From: an uncultured Prevotella sp. | GTDB lineage: Bacteria > Bacteroidota > Bacteroidia > Bacteroidales > Bacteroidaceae | Length of the DNA stretch: 25,251 nt | NCBI GenBank assembly: GCA_947072805.1 | Contig: CAMTJK010000010.1 | Location: forward strand, 1 to 25,251 | Direction of reading: 5' to 3' | Part shown: positions 8,711 to 17,140 of the stretch, in pieces | How positions within the stretch are numbered: position 1 is the first letter of the stretch | How the letters are laid out: each line of letters opens with the position of its first letter | Made by a program: the position numbers and the translations under genes | Notes under the pieces: model-generated | What the model was told of the DNA's origin: nothing | Seen by the model: the letters and a program-made list of their open reading frames with translations, nothing else | Database searches by the model: none

Positions 8711-8847
8711 GAGACTTTCTTTCAGTCAAGACCATCCTTGTTTTTTACCAAACTCATCCTTTCTTTCCGTCAGGTTCATTCCTTTCTTTTACCAACGCCA
8801 TCCTTTCTTTAGGTCATAGCTAACCGACATCCCTTTATTTCACGATG
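8711..8847. repeat. Degenerate 22-nt tandem repeat array
   Basis: Units start at 8711, 8733, 8755, 8777, 8799 and 8828. The first four spacings are exactly 22 nt, then 29, and the last unit is 20 nt. The shared core is CATCCTTTCTTT. The second half alternates between a GTCA-containing form (units 1, 3, 5) and a TACCAA form (units 2, 4), suggesting a 44-nt higher-order unit. On the - strand the core reads AAAGAAAGGATG. The 22-nt period is close to two helical turns, so the pyrimidine tracts would face one side of the DNA. It lacks the long identical repeats and unique spacers of a CRISPR array. Confidence 0.65.
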
Positions 8848-8887
8848 CAATCCTCTTGCTATGATATTTGTGCTTCAAACAATTTGA

Positions 8888-8909
8888 AACATAAACAAAA
8901 CATAAACAA
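8888..8909. repeat. Two perfect tandem copies of an 11-nt repeat
   Basis: AACATAAACAA occurs twice head to tail (8888-8898 and 8899-8909), one helical turn apart. It lies about 75-95 bp upstream of the predicted transcription start near 8982. A direct-repeat activator site is possible, but the sequence is A-rich and could be simple slippage. Confidence 0.5.
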
Positions 8910-8926
8910 AAGCCTAATCGGGTCTC

Positions 8927-8948
8927 AAAAACTTCTAAAAAAGTTTTT
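8927..8948 (+). other. A/T-rich stem-loop just upstream of the operon promoter
   Basis: AAAAACTT (8927-8934) pairs with AAGTTTTT (8941-8948) around a 6-nt loop and runs on into a few more T residues and TTTG. It looks like a weak terminator-type hairpin or simply an A-tract/T-tract element in the -33 region. It could equally insulate the operon from upstream read-through. Confidence 0.35.
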
Positions 8949-8975
8949 TTGTATACTAAAAATGTATTATTTTTG
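8948..8975 (+). promoter_or_regulatory. Promoter of the FAS1/SusC/SusD operon
   Basis: TATTTTTG at 8968-8975 matches TAnnTTTG, and TTTG at 8948-8951 may be the -33 element with a 16-nt spacer, somewhat short for the consensus. Predicted transcription starts near 8982, giving a leader of about 75 nt to the ATG at 9059. No other promoter-sized gap exists until the right edge, so this promoter probably serves all seven downstream genes. Confidence 0.55.
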
Positions 8976-9058
8976 TAGCCAAAACCTAATACTGGCACCG
9001 TCCATAACTACTAATAAGAACAATAAAACAAACAAATAATAATTATAATCGGAAACTT

Positions 9059-11923
9059 ATGAAAAAGATCATCTTTTGTTTCTCTTTTGTCTGTATGGGA
9101 CTATTGTCGTCTTGTGTGGACAAAAATGAACTCGTGGATGAAGATGCCAAGCCCGGATTTCTTGGCGGAAGCATCTACGATGAGCTGCAAAACTCGGCTG
9201 ACAATGGATCTCTGAGCGGTACGTTCAATACGTACCTGCGCTTGGTAGAGGATGTTGGTTATGCCGATGTCTTGAAACGTACGGGTAGTAATACGGTCTT
9301 TGCTGCTAACGACGAGGCTTTTGCACGTTTCTTCAATGAGGAAACATGGCCCGGAGTACGTAAATATGAAGACCTCTCCACACCGCAAAAGAAGCTTCTC
9401 ATCAACTCGTCGCTATTAAAGAATGCAATGCTTTCGGGAATGCTTTCAAGTGTGTATGATGAAGGTAGCAAGATGATGACACCTGGTATGGTAATAAAAC
9501 ACATGACAAAGATTGATAAAATCGACTCGGTGACTTATTATCCCGGTGCAACGGTTCAGGATGTTTATCAGAATAACACCAATTGGACAAGGTTCAACAA
9601 AGGTGTCGCTCTCGTTTCCGATAAAACAACACCAATGCTTGTTCACTTTACACAGCAATACATGGAGAACAATGGTATAACTACAGACGGGGCGGGTAGC
9701 GATTTCTCTATCCTTGTAGGCGGAGATTATCAAGATGGCGATATCTATATATACAGGAATCGTGTTGTAAATTCGGATGTTACATGCCAGAACGGTTATA
9801 TTCATCAGGTTAAGGATGTTGTCGTTCCCCCGGGAAACATGGCATCGGTAATGAAAAAAGCCAACGACCTTACAATTATCAGCCATCTTTTTGACCGCTT
9901 TGCTGTACCCGTTTATAATTCAGAGCTTACTTACGACTATAGGAGCTGGTATAAGGCAGAGCAGGATGCAGGTCACAATATGAACGGTTATCAAAATGTC
10001 GATTCTATCTTTGAAGTGCGTTATATAAGTGAGGCTTCACAAGGCAATGTGGCTTTTACAAATAAGGGACAGGGTAGCGATCAGCTCGCGTTTGACATAG
10101 GTTGGAATGAATATTATACAGGTAATGAAGATCAGAAACTTATGGACATCGCAGCATTGTTTGTTCCAAACGATGCCACAATACAGGAATATTTTGTAAA
10201 CGGTGCAGGTAAGCCCATCATTGAGCGCTATTGCGGAGAGAGCGGGTTGCCCAACACACCCGAAAATGTTATCAAGAATGTAGACTATATTCCTACCAAT
10301 GTCATTAACAAACTTTTGTCGAACATGATGCAGCCGTCGTTCAGATCGACTGTGCCGAGCAAGTTCGAAAAGATTACTGACAACGAAAGTGGTGACTTCA
10401 TGGGCATTACCGTTGATGAACTCGCAAGGGATAAAAATGGTGATGCCGACGTGCGTATATCCAACAACGGTGTCATCTACGTGATGAACCGCGTGCTTAG
10501 CCCCAACTCCTATGATGCGGTTTCTGCTCCTACGCTTTTCAATACCAATATGAACATCATTAACTGGATAATTGAAAATAAGGTTATGATAGGAAGCTCA
10601 ACCAACCCGTATTCTCTTGGTCTTGACTTCTATGCTTATCTTCTTGCCATGAAAGCCAACTTCGCATTGTTCCTCCCCACAGACGAGGCTTTCGAATTGT
10701 GTTATATCGACCCGGCAAGACTAAACAGGGCAAAGAGTACATACGGAACAAAGAACGGACCTATCGCAGTGAAGTACAAGTGGCGCGGCGTGCCTGATGA
10801 CCCGAAGGTGAGAGGCGTTATTCACGCATACAATCCTGAAACACATGAAATCGGCGACTCTGTGGATGCGTTGAACTTCTCAAGCACAACGATGAACATA
10901 GTAAGAACACAGCTTTCTGACCTTATGAACTACTGTACCATAGTGCTTGACAACGGACGCACTCTGGGTGATGACGGCAATGTCTACTATAAGGCAAAGA
11001 ATGGTGGCGAACTCAAAATAGATATGGTGAACAAAACCGTTTCTGCCGGCGGTCAGCTGTTCAACGGCGTACGCCCATCGAACATCACAAATGTTTATTC
11101 ACAAGCTAACGGAAAGGCATATACCATCGACCACCTTATTCAGACACCGTTGCAGAGCGTTTATTCTGTGCTTAGCGATGCGAAGAAATATCCGCAGTTC
11201 AGTGATTTCTTTGAGGTGTGCAGTACACTCAGCAACTCGCAGCTCATAAAGTGGGCACTTGACAAGGATGACGAACTCACAGAACTCGATAAGATTGACG
11301 TGAACTCGTACCGTGTGTTCACCGATAAGTCTGAATTGCCTAACTGTCTCGACTATAACGTACGATTCTTCAATATGTACAACTACACGGTATATGTACC
11401 TAACAATCAGGCAATGGAAGCTGCACATGCAGCCGGTCTGCCGCTTGTAAGCGAGATAATGCAGATTTATGAGAATGATGTGAAGTATGAAATCAATGAC
11501 CCGGTAATGAAGAAAGTGGTGAAGGGTTATCTTGCATCGCTCCGTGATTTCGTATATTATCATTTCCAGAACACTTCGGTTTACATCGACAAGAACATCG
11601 AAGGTATGAACTATAACACATTCCTTGTAGATGCACAGCTGAAGAACGTTCCTCTCAGTGTTTCCGGTGGTAACGACGTGCTCAAGGTTACCGATGCAGC
11701 CGGCATAACACAGAATATCAACGGAAACGGTATTGCCGTGAACATCATGGCTCGTGACTATCAGTTCGAAAAAGGCTCTACTCCCGATAATGCCACATAC
11801 GTGGATGCATCTTCGTTTGCCGTTATTCATGAGATATCACAGCCACTCCACTATCGCAGCAACGGAAAGTTCGATACCGGAGTATCTAATGCCAAAAGCC
11901 GCCGAATGTCGGTTGTACGTTAA
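9059..11923 (+). CDS. Surface lipoprotein with four fasciclin (FAS1) domains
   Basis: Likely an outer-membrane-anchored binding or adhesion protein. Residues 1-18 are a lipoprotein signal with lipobox LSS-C19. Four FAS1-like modules can be recognised. Each has the conserved strand motif of the family: TVFAANDEAFARFF (79-92), ALFVPNDATIQEYF (366-379), ALFLPTDEAFELCY (536-549) and TVYVPNNQAMEAAH (777-790). Each ends with the family's NGxIHxIDxVL-like strand: NGYIHQVKDVVVPP (245-258), NGVIYVMNRVLSP (470-482), NGKAYTIDHLIQTP (684-697) and a divergent SSFAVIHEISQPL (918-930). Several modules are larger than the usual ~140 residues and carry insertions. It is the first gene of the operon, 30 nt before the first SusC. 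FAS1 domains are known for cell adhesion in many organisms; the ligand here is unknown. Confidence 0.85.
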   Translation: MKKIIFCFSFVCMGLLSSCVDKNELVDEDAKPGFLGGSIYDELQNSADNGSLSGTFNTYLRLVEDVGYADVLKRTGSNTVFAANDEAFARFFNEETWPGVRKYEDLSTPQKKLLINSSLLKNAMLSGMLSSVYDEGSKMMTPGMVIKHMTKIDKIDSVTYYPGATVQDVYQNNTNWTRFNKGVALVSDKTTPMLVHFTQQYMENNGITTDGAGSDFSILVGGDYQDGDIYIYRNRVVNSDVTCQNGYIHQVKDVVVPPGNMASVMKKANDLTIISHLFDRFAVPVYNSELTYDYRSWYKAEQDAGHNMNGYQNVDSIFEVRYISEASQGNVAFTNKGQGSDQLAFDIGWNEYYTGNEDQKLMDIAALFVPNDATIQEYFVNGAGKPIIERYCGESGLPNTPENVIKNVDYIPTNVINKLLSNMMQPSFRSTVPSKFEKITDNESGDFMGITVDELARDKNGDADVRISNNGVIYVMNRVLSPNSYDAVSAPTLFNTNMNIINWIIENKVMIGSSTNPYSLGLDFYAYLLAMKANFALFLPTDEAFELCYIDPARLNRAKSTYGTKNGPIAVKYKWRGVPDDPKVRGVIHAYNPETHEIGDSVDALNFSSTTMNIVRTQLSDLMNYCTIVLDNGRTLGDDGNVYYKAKNGGELKIDMVNKTVSAGGQLFNGVRPSNITNVYSQANGKAYTIDHLIQTPLQSVYSVLSDAKKYPQFSDFFEVCSTLSNSQLIKWALDKDDELTELDKIDVNSYRVFTDKSELPNCLDYNVRFFNMYNYTVYVPNNQAMEAAHAAGLPLVSEIMQIYENDVKYEINDPVMKKVVKGYLASLRDFVYYHFQNTSVYIDKNIEGMNYNTFLVDAQLKNVPLSVSGGNDVLKVTDAAGITQNINGNGIAVNIMARDYQFEKGSTPDNATYVDASSFAVIHEISQPLHYRSNGKFDTGVSNAKSRRMSVVR

Positions 11924-11953
11924 AAGAAGAACATAACATAAAGAATAAAGATT

Positions 11954-14900
11954 ATGCCAAGAATAAAATTATTGCTCACCGCCGTCTTGCTCGTCATCGT
12001 GCAGGCGCTGATGGCTCAAGGACAGCGCATATCGGGTACCATTACCGATGATTTCGGAGGCGTGATGGGCGCATCTGTCGTCGAGGTAGATGCCAACAAC
12101 CGTAACGTATCTGCCACCGTGACGGATATCAACGGTAACTTCTCAATGGTAGTGAAGAACAAAAAGAACAAACTGCGCATCTCTTACGTTGGAACAAAGC
12201 CGGTGGTAATGCCTATCGGTGATCGTACCAACTTCAGCACAAAGCTCGGTTCGTCGAGCACTGCTATCAAGGAAGTGAAGGTAACTTCGAAGCGTCGTTC
12301 TACATCCGGCGGTTTGTCTATTCCTAAGCGTGAGGTGTCTGTGGCACAGCAGACAATGGATATGTCGGAAGTGGAAGGTCTTGCCTTTACCAGTGCCGAT
12401 GAAGCTCTGCAGGGTCAGATAGCCGGTCTTGACATCGTTGCCGGTTCAGGTAACCTTGGTGCCGGTACGCAGATGCGTTTGCGTGGTGTGACATCAATCA
12501 ATGGTAACAAGAACCCATTGATCGTTGTTGATGACCAAATTTTCGATGCTCCTGACTTCGATGTTGAGAACGCTACCGATGAAGACTATGCAGCCTTGCT
12601 TTCTGTCAATGTGGACGATATCCAGAGCATCACAGTCTTGAAGGACGCCGCATCTACCGCCATCTGGGGTTCGAAAGGTGCTAACGGTGTTATCGAGATA
12701 AAGACAAAGCGTGGTGCAAGGGGTAAGACAAAGGTTACATATAAATATATGTTTACCGGAAGCTGGCAGCCCGACGGATACAAGCTCCTTAACGGTGACG
12801 AATATACTATGATGATGAAAGAGGAACTGTTTAATCCTAAACAAGATCCGGATGCAACACAGAATATTAAGGAGCTGAACTATGATACAAACTGGGCAGA
12901 CTTTGAAAACTGGAACAACAACACCGATTGGGTGGATGCTGTTACGCAGTTCGGACAGGGTCACGACCATAGTCTTACCATCTCCGGTGGTGGTGAAAAA
13001 GCCAACTTCCGTATCTCGGCAAGTTATCTACATCAGAAAGGTACCATCATCAAGCAAACCTTGAATCGCTTCACAACACGTATGGCACTTGACTATTTCG
13101 TGAGCGACCGCATCAAGTTTATCACAACGTTTGCCTTTACTTATACAAACAACAACAAGAACTACAGCGACTTGTTGGGAATCGCTCAGCAGCTTGCTCC
13201 TAACATGAGTATTTATCGTCAGGACCGCAATGGAAACGATACCAATGAGTATTATATAATGAATCCTTCTTCCGGCGTACGCAATCCATCGTCAGTAGAA
13301 CTTGACAATGTCCGTAAGCTTGGCAACCCTATTGCTATCGCAAATCTTGCATGGTCGAAGGAAAACACTTACCGTATCAACCCTGACTTCAAACTCCAGT
13401 ACGACCTTCTTGGTGTTGAAGAAGACAGAAGCCGTCTTACTTACACCGGTGGTGTATATTTTGACATCTATGCCAAGAGTGCGCCGAACTATTGTCCCGG
13501 TGAACTCACTACGGATGTTGGTCTTACCGATAGCTATAACCGTTCGTACAACGAGGAGAGCAACTCTATGACTCTTACCGTTACTAACGACCTCGTCTTT
13601 AAGCCTCATTTCAAGAATGAAGACTGGTTCTCAAATGTACGCGCACGTTATCAAATGTCACTCGGCAACAGCAGTAAGCAGTTTGAAACAGACCGCTATA
13701 TTCCTACAGGAATTGATCTCTCAACGCTTGGTGCTTATATGCTCAATGGAAGTACTACAACATACAGTACCACAGGTAAGAGCCGTTCGCAAAACTGGAG
13801 TGTAAACGGACACATTTCTTATAAGAGCCGTTATTCTCTCTATGCTTCTATACGTGCGGATGGTGACTCCCGTTTCGGTCCGAAACACAAGTGGGCTTAT
13901 TTCCCCTCTGTATCTGCTCGTTGGAACATTAGCGATGAGCCGTTCATGAAGTGGAGCCGCAAGGTTGTTTCAATGCTTGCATTCCGTCCGAGCTGGGGTA
14001 TGGTAGGTAACCCGCCAAATTCAGAATCTCTGTTCTATGAGATGTATAGTTCAAATGGAAACTATGGTAGAACTTCTGGCTCCGGCAATGTGCTTTCTGC
14101 AATGCAGCTTGAAAGGCTGAAACTTGATGACCTGAAGTGGGAGACAACAACCTCTTATAACCTCGGTTTCAACTTGGGCTTGTTCGATGATAAGATTGAG
14201 GCAGAGGTGGAGTATTACTACAAGAAGACATCTGACCTTTTGATGAAGGATGTGCGTATTCCTTCAACTGCAGGCTATTCTTCACTTGCATGGTGTAATG
14301 TCGGTGAGATGACCAACGAAGGATGGGAGTTGAACATGACATTAAACAATATCGTTAAACTTGGCAAGTTCTCGGTAAGTGCAAACTTTAATATTGCACA
14401 GAACTATAATGAAGTATCAGAAATGGACGACCGCGTGCTTGAGTCTATCAATGCAAGCTGGGAATCTTCAAACGGCACATATCTGAACCGTGTACAGGTG
14501 GGTAACCCGCTCGGATCTATTTATGGATACAGATATAAGGGCGTGTATTCTTATACTTATGAGACAGTTGTTTCTCAATTTGAAAGAGAAAACAGAAACG
14601 CAGGTGGAACACTTAATGCAGAGGCTTGGTATAATAATTGGTTAGCACAGGAGGGACATACAGCACCTTTTGCTCTTGACAAGAATGGAAAGGTGTTGAT
14701 GAATGATGCTACCGGCGAGCCCAAGCACATGATGTTCGATTATTCAGGAAAGAATTATGTGTTTAGGGGTGGTGATGCCATTTATGAGGATATAAACAAC
14801 GATGGTGAAATAAACCAACTTGACGTTGTATATCTGGGCAACTCAATGCCTAAGGTAAATGGTGGCTTCGGTCTTACATTCAGATATGGTCGTTGGACGT

Positions 14901-15343
14901 TGAAGACCAACTTCAACTATCGTTTCGACTATAAGGTTGTTAATTTCGCAAGAATGAATCTCGAAAACATGTCGTCTACTGTAAACCAATGCGCTACCGT
15001 AAATTATCGCTGGCGCAAGGATGGCGATCCCGAACCGATACCGAGAGCTCTGTATGGTTCTTCGACAGCTTACAACTGGCTCGGCAGTGACAGATATGTG
15101 GAGGATGGCTCGTTCGTACGTCTACAGTATGTACAGCTCTCATACAACTTCCCTACGAAGATTATCAAGAAACTCGGTTTGTCTGACCTCAAGATGTATG
15201 CTTCCGCCAATAACCTCTATTGCTGGACAAAGTATAGTGGAACAGACCCTGAACACTCTTCAAGTTCTTACAGCTACGCATCTGATACCGCCAAGACTCC
15301 GCGCTCGAAGTCGTTCACGGCAAGTATCAGCATAGGATTCTAA
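11954..15343 (+). CDS. SusC/RagA-family TonB-dependent outer-membrane transporter (first copy)
   Basis: Forms the 22-strand outer-membrane barrel that imports its substrate using TonB energy, capped by the SusD protein encoded next. The signal peptide covers residues 1-21 (QALMA-Q). A carboxypeptidase-regulatory-like domain lies at ~25-110 (GTITDDFGGVMGASV). The plug at ~120-255 has RLRGVTSINGNKNPLIVVDD and the SusC signature SITVLKDAASTAIWGSKGAN (225-244). Near the C-terminus are DINNDGEINQLD (946-957) and EDGSFVRLQYVQLSYNFP (1050-1067), both usual for this family, and the protein ends in Phe as outer-membrane barrels do. Length (1129) is normal. There is no N-terminal STN domain, so it should not signal to an anti-sigma factor. 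The usual VVDG of the plug reads VVDD here. The SusD gene follows after 18 nt. Confidence 0.95.
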   Translation: MPRIKLLLTAVLLVIVQALMAQGQRISGTITDDFGGVMGASVVEVDANNRNVSATVTDINGNFSMVVKNKKNKLRISYVGTKPVVMPIGDRTNFSTKLGSSSTAIKEVKVTSKRRSTSGGLSIPKREVSVAQQTMDMSEVEGLAFTSADEALQGQIAGLDIVAGSGNLGAGTQMRLRGVTSINGNKNPLIVVDDQIFDAPDFDVENATDEDYAALLSVNVDDIQSITVLKDAASTAIWGSKGANGVIEIKTKRGARGKTKVTYKYMFTGSWQPDGYKLLNGDEYTMMMKEELFNPKQDPDATQNIKELNYDTNWADFENWNNNTDWVDAVTQFGQGHDHSLTISGGGEKANFRISASYLHQKGTIIKQTLNRFTTRMALDYFVSDRIKFITTFAFTYTNNNKNYSDLLGIAQQLAPNMSIYRQDRNGNDTNEYYIMNPSSGVRNPSSVELDNVRKLGNPIAIANLAWSKENTYRINPDFKLQYDLLGVEEDRSRLTYTGGVYFDIYAKSAPNYCPGELTTDVGLTDSYNRSYNEESNSMTLTVTNDLVFKPHFKNEDWFSNVRARYQMSLGNSSKQFETDRYIPTGIDLSTLGAYMLNGSTTTYSTTGKSRSQNWSVNGHISYKSRYSLYASIRADGDSRFGPKHKWAYFPSVSARWNISDEPFMKWSRKVVSMLAFRPSWGMVGNPPNSESLFYEMYSSNGNYGRTSGSGNVLSAMQLERLKLDDLKWETTTSYNLGFNLGLFDDKIEAEVEYYYKKTSDLLMKDVRIPSTAGYSSLAWCNVGEMTNEGWELNMTLNNIVKLGKFSVSANFNIAQNYNEVSEMDDRVLESINASWESSNGTYLNRVQVGNPLGSIYGYRYKGVYSYTYETVVSQFERENRNAGGTLNAEAWYNNWLAQEGHTAPFALDKNGKVLMNDATGEPKHMMFDYSGKNYVFRGGDAIYEDINNDGEINQLDVVYLGNSMPKVNGGFGLTFRYGRWTLKTNFNYRFDYKVVNFARMNLENMSSTVNQCATVNYRWRKDGDPEPIPRALYGSSTAYNWLGSDRYVEDGSFVRLQYVQLSYNFPTKIIKKLGLSDLKMYASANNLYCWTKYSGTDPEHSSSSYSYASDTAKTPRSKSFTASISIGF

Positions 15344-15361
15344 CGATTAAATAATAGAAAT

Positions 15362-17125
15362 ATGAAGATTATGAATAAATATATAGTATCTGCATTGACA
15401 GGATTGCTTATGGTGTCTTGTATTGACACGTCGGTGTTGCCCGATGACAAGATTACCGGTGAAGACTTCTGGCAGAGCAAGGAAGATGTGTCCAACATGG
15501 TTGCCGATGTTTACAAGGCAATGTGCAACGTGGATGCAATGGAAAGGTATATCGTTTGGGGCAATTTCCGCTCGGATGAGCTTATAGAGACCACCGCAAA
15601 CATAAATGACACCAAACATAATGCTTTGAAGGATATAAGTAACGGTGTGATGACAACGACCAATACGTACGCTAATTGGGCGTCAATATTTTCTATCATA
15701 AACCGTTGCAATGTTATTCTTGAAAAGGCGCCGGAGGTGGTGATGATAGACCCCTCTTATACACAGGAGACATATTATACTGATGAGTCGCAGATGCTCG
15801 GTATACGTGCATTGTGCCATTTCTATCTGTTACGTGCATTTCGCGATGTTCCTTACAGTGAGGTAGCATATCTCAACAGCAGTCAAGATATGGCTATTGC
15901 TCAAAATCCTCCTTCGTATGTGCTTCAGAAATGTATAGATGACCTTAATCGGGCATTGGAACATCCACTTTCACCTACCGGTTATACAGACTGGCGTAAG
16001 GTTGGTTTGCTTAACCGTGACGGTCTTAAAGCTATTCTTGCTGACGTATATTTGTGGCGAGCCTCAATGATGCATAATGAAGCCGATTATCGTGAGTGCG
16101 CAAGATTGTGCCAGGAAATAATCGACTCAAAGAAGTCGCAGGTATTAGCAAACGAGCAAGGCGGTTCCTTCGGTCCCGGCATGGGAGGTGGAAGTATCTC
16201 TGCTGAACAGGAATATCCTCTATATGATGGTGAAAATGCTTTTGCACGCAATTTCATTTCCGGCAACTCAAGTGAAAGTATATTTGAAATCCAACTTGAC
16301 GGAACAAACAATTCCAATAATGGACTAAGAAATATGTATTGGAATTATGACGATAAGAGCAGAGGTACAGGCTATCTGAAGGTACCGAGAGCTTTGTTTG
16401 GTAGTGCCGATGAAAATTCTGCGTATGCCTCAAAGAACGATTACAGATATTATGACAACTGCTTCGGTGTAGGTGGAAACGATTTGGAGGACATGTATGT
16501 TCGTAAGATGTCCGCACTTTCATCGCTTGCAAATACCCCTAATAATGTAGGAAGCTGGAAAGGTCAGAATTTTGTCAGTCGTGGCTATTCCCAAATAGAT
16601 CAGAATTGGATATTCTATCGTTTGACTGATGTAATGCTTATGAAAGCTGAAGCATTGGTTCAGATAGGTGATGACGAAAGTCTGACAGAGGCATTCAAAC
16701 TTGTCGCTGCGGTGTATAACCGTTCGCAGGGTGATGCAGTTGAATTGACAGAACCTACACAGAAGACTAAAGATGAGTGTGAAAGGCTTGTGCTGAACGA
16801 GCGCCGTCGTGAGTTGTGCTTCGAGGGCAAACGCTGGTTTGACCTTCTCCGTTACAACTACCGTCATATCGAGGGTGTAAGACCGGACCTGATGCTTTGG
16901 CAGATTGCCGGAGAAGGAGGTACAAAAGAGTCTTTCCTGCAGAACTATACAGAAATGATGAGTTTGGTAGCACTACGCTATAGTGAAGGTGGTTCGGCTA
17001 CCGTTCTGAAGATAAATAGGGAAGCGTTCCTTTATTTCCCCATTTTGGAAAGCGAAATGAAGGTTAATGCCAACCTGCATCAGAATCCTGTATACAGTGC
17101 CAATGACATTTATCAGAAGAATTAA
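15362..17125 (+). CDS. SusD/RagB-family surface lipoprotein (partner of first SusC)
   Basis: Substrate-binding lid of the SusC barrel encoded 18 nt upstream, anchored on the cell surface. The lipoprotein signal ends LMVS-C20. A second ATG at 15371 (MNKY) would give an equally good signal. Family landmarks are LRAFRDVPYSEVAY (157-170), RRELCFEGKRWFDLLRYN (482-499) and the C-terminal YFPILESEMKVNANLHQNP (558-576). Length (587) is normal for the family. A glycine-rich insert GGSFGPGMGGGSIS at 267-280 is unusual and probably forms a flexible surface loop. The ligand cannot be predicted from sequence alone. Confidence 0.95.
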   Translation: MKIMNKYIVSALTGLLMVSCIDTSVLPDDKITGEDFWQSKEDVSNMVADVYKAMCNVDAMERYIVWGNFRSDELIETTANINDTKHNALKDISNGVMTTTNTYANWASIFSIINRCNVILEKAPEVVMIDPSYTQETYYTDESQMLGIRALCHFYLLRAFRDVPYSEVAYLNSSQDMAIAQNPPSYVLQKCIDDLNRALEHPLSPTGYTDWRKVGLLNRDGLKAILADVYLWRASMMHNEADYRECARLCQEIIDSKKSQVLANEQGGSFGPGMGGGSISAEQEYPLYDGENAFARNFISGNSSESIFEIQLDGTNNSNNGLRNMYWNYDDKSRGTGYLKVPRALFGSADENSAYASKNDYRYYDNCFGVGGNDLEDMYVRKMSALSSLANTPNNVGSWKGQNFVSRGYSQIDQNWIFYRLTDVMLMKAEALVQIGDDESLTEAFKLVAAVYNRSQGDAVELTEPTQKTKDECERLVLNERRRELCFEGKRWFDLLRYNYRHIEGVRPDLMLWQIAGEGGTKESFLQNYTEMMSLVALRYSEGGSATVLKINREAFLYFPILESEMKVNANLHQNPVYSANDIYQKN

Positions 17126-17140
17126 AAGACTAACATATAT

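Larger units (their letters stand above)
8644..9058. other. 415-nt intergenic region upstream of the FAS1/SusCD operon
   Basis: No credible gene is present. An open frame at 8845-9039 has low-complexity translation, no homology I recognise, and covers the operon promoter. The region contains a degenerate 22-nt tandem array (8711-8847), an 11-nt tandem repeat (8888-8909), an A/T-rich stem-loop (8927-8948) and a promoter (8948-8975). All lie between a strong terminator and the first operon gene, so they most likely belong to the control region of the operon. Confidence 0.6.

Noticed and set aside
8711..8847. CRISPR-like array
   Set aside because: The units are degenerate, only 22 nt long and contiguous, with no unique spacers, and no cas gene is in the window.
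8845..9039. 64-codon forward open frame before the operon
   Set aside because: It covers the tandem repeat and operon promoter, and the translation is Lys/Asn-rich low-complexity sequence, as expected from A-rich intergenic DNA.
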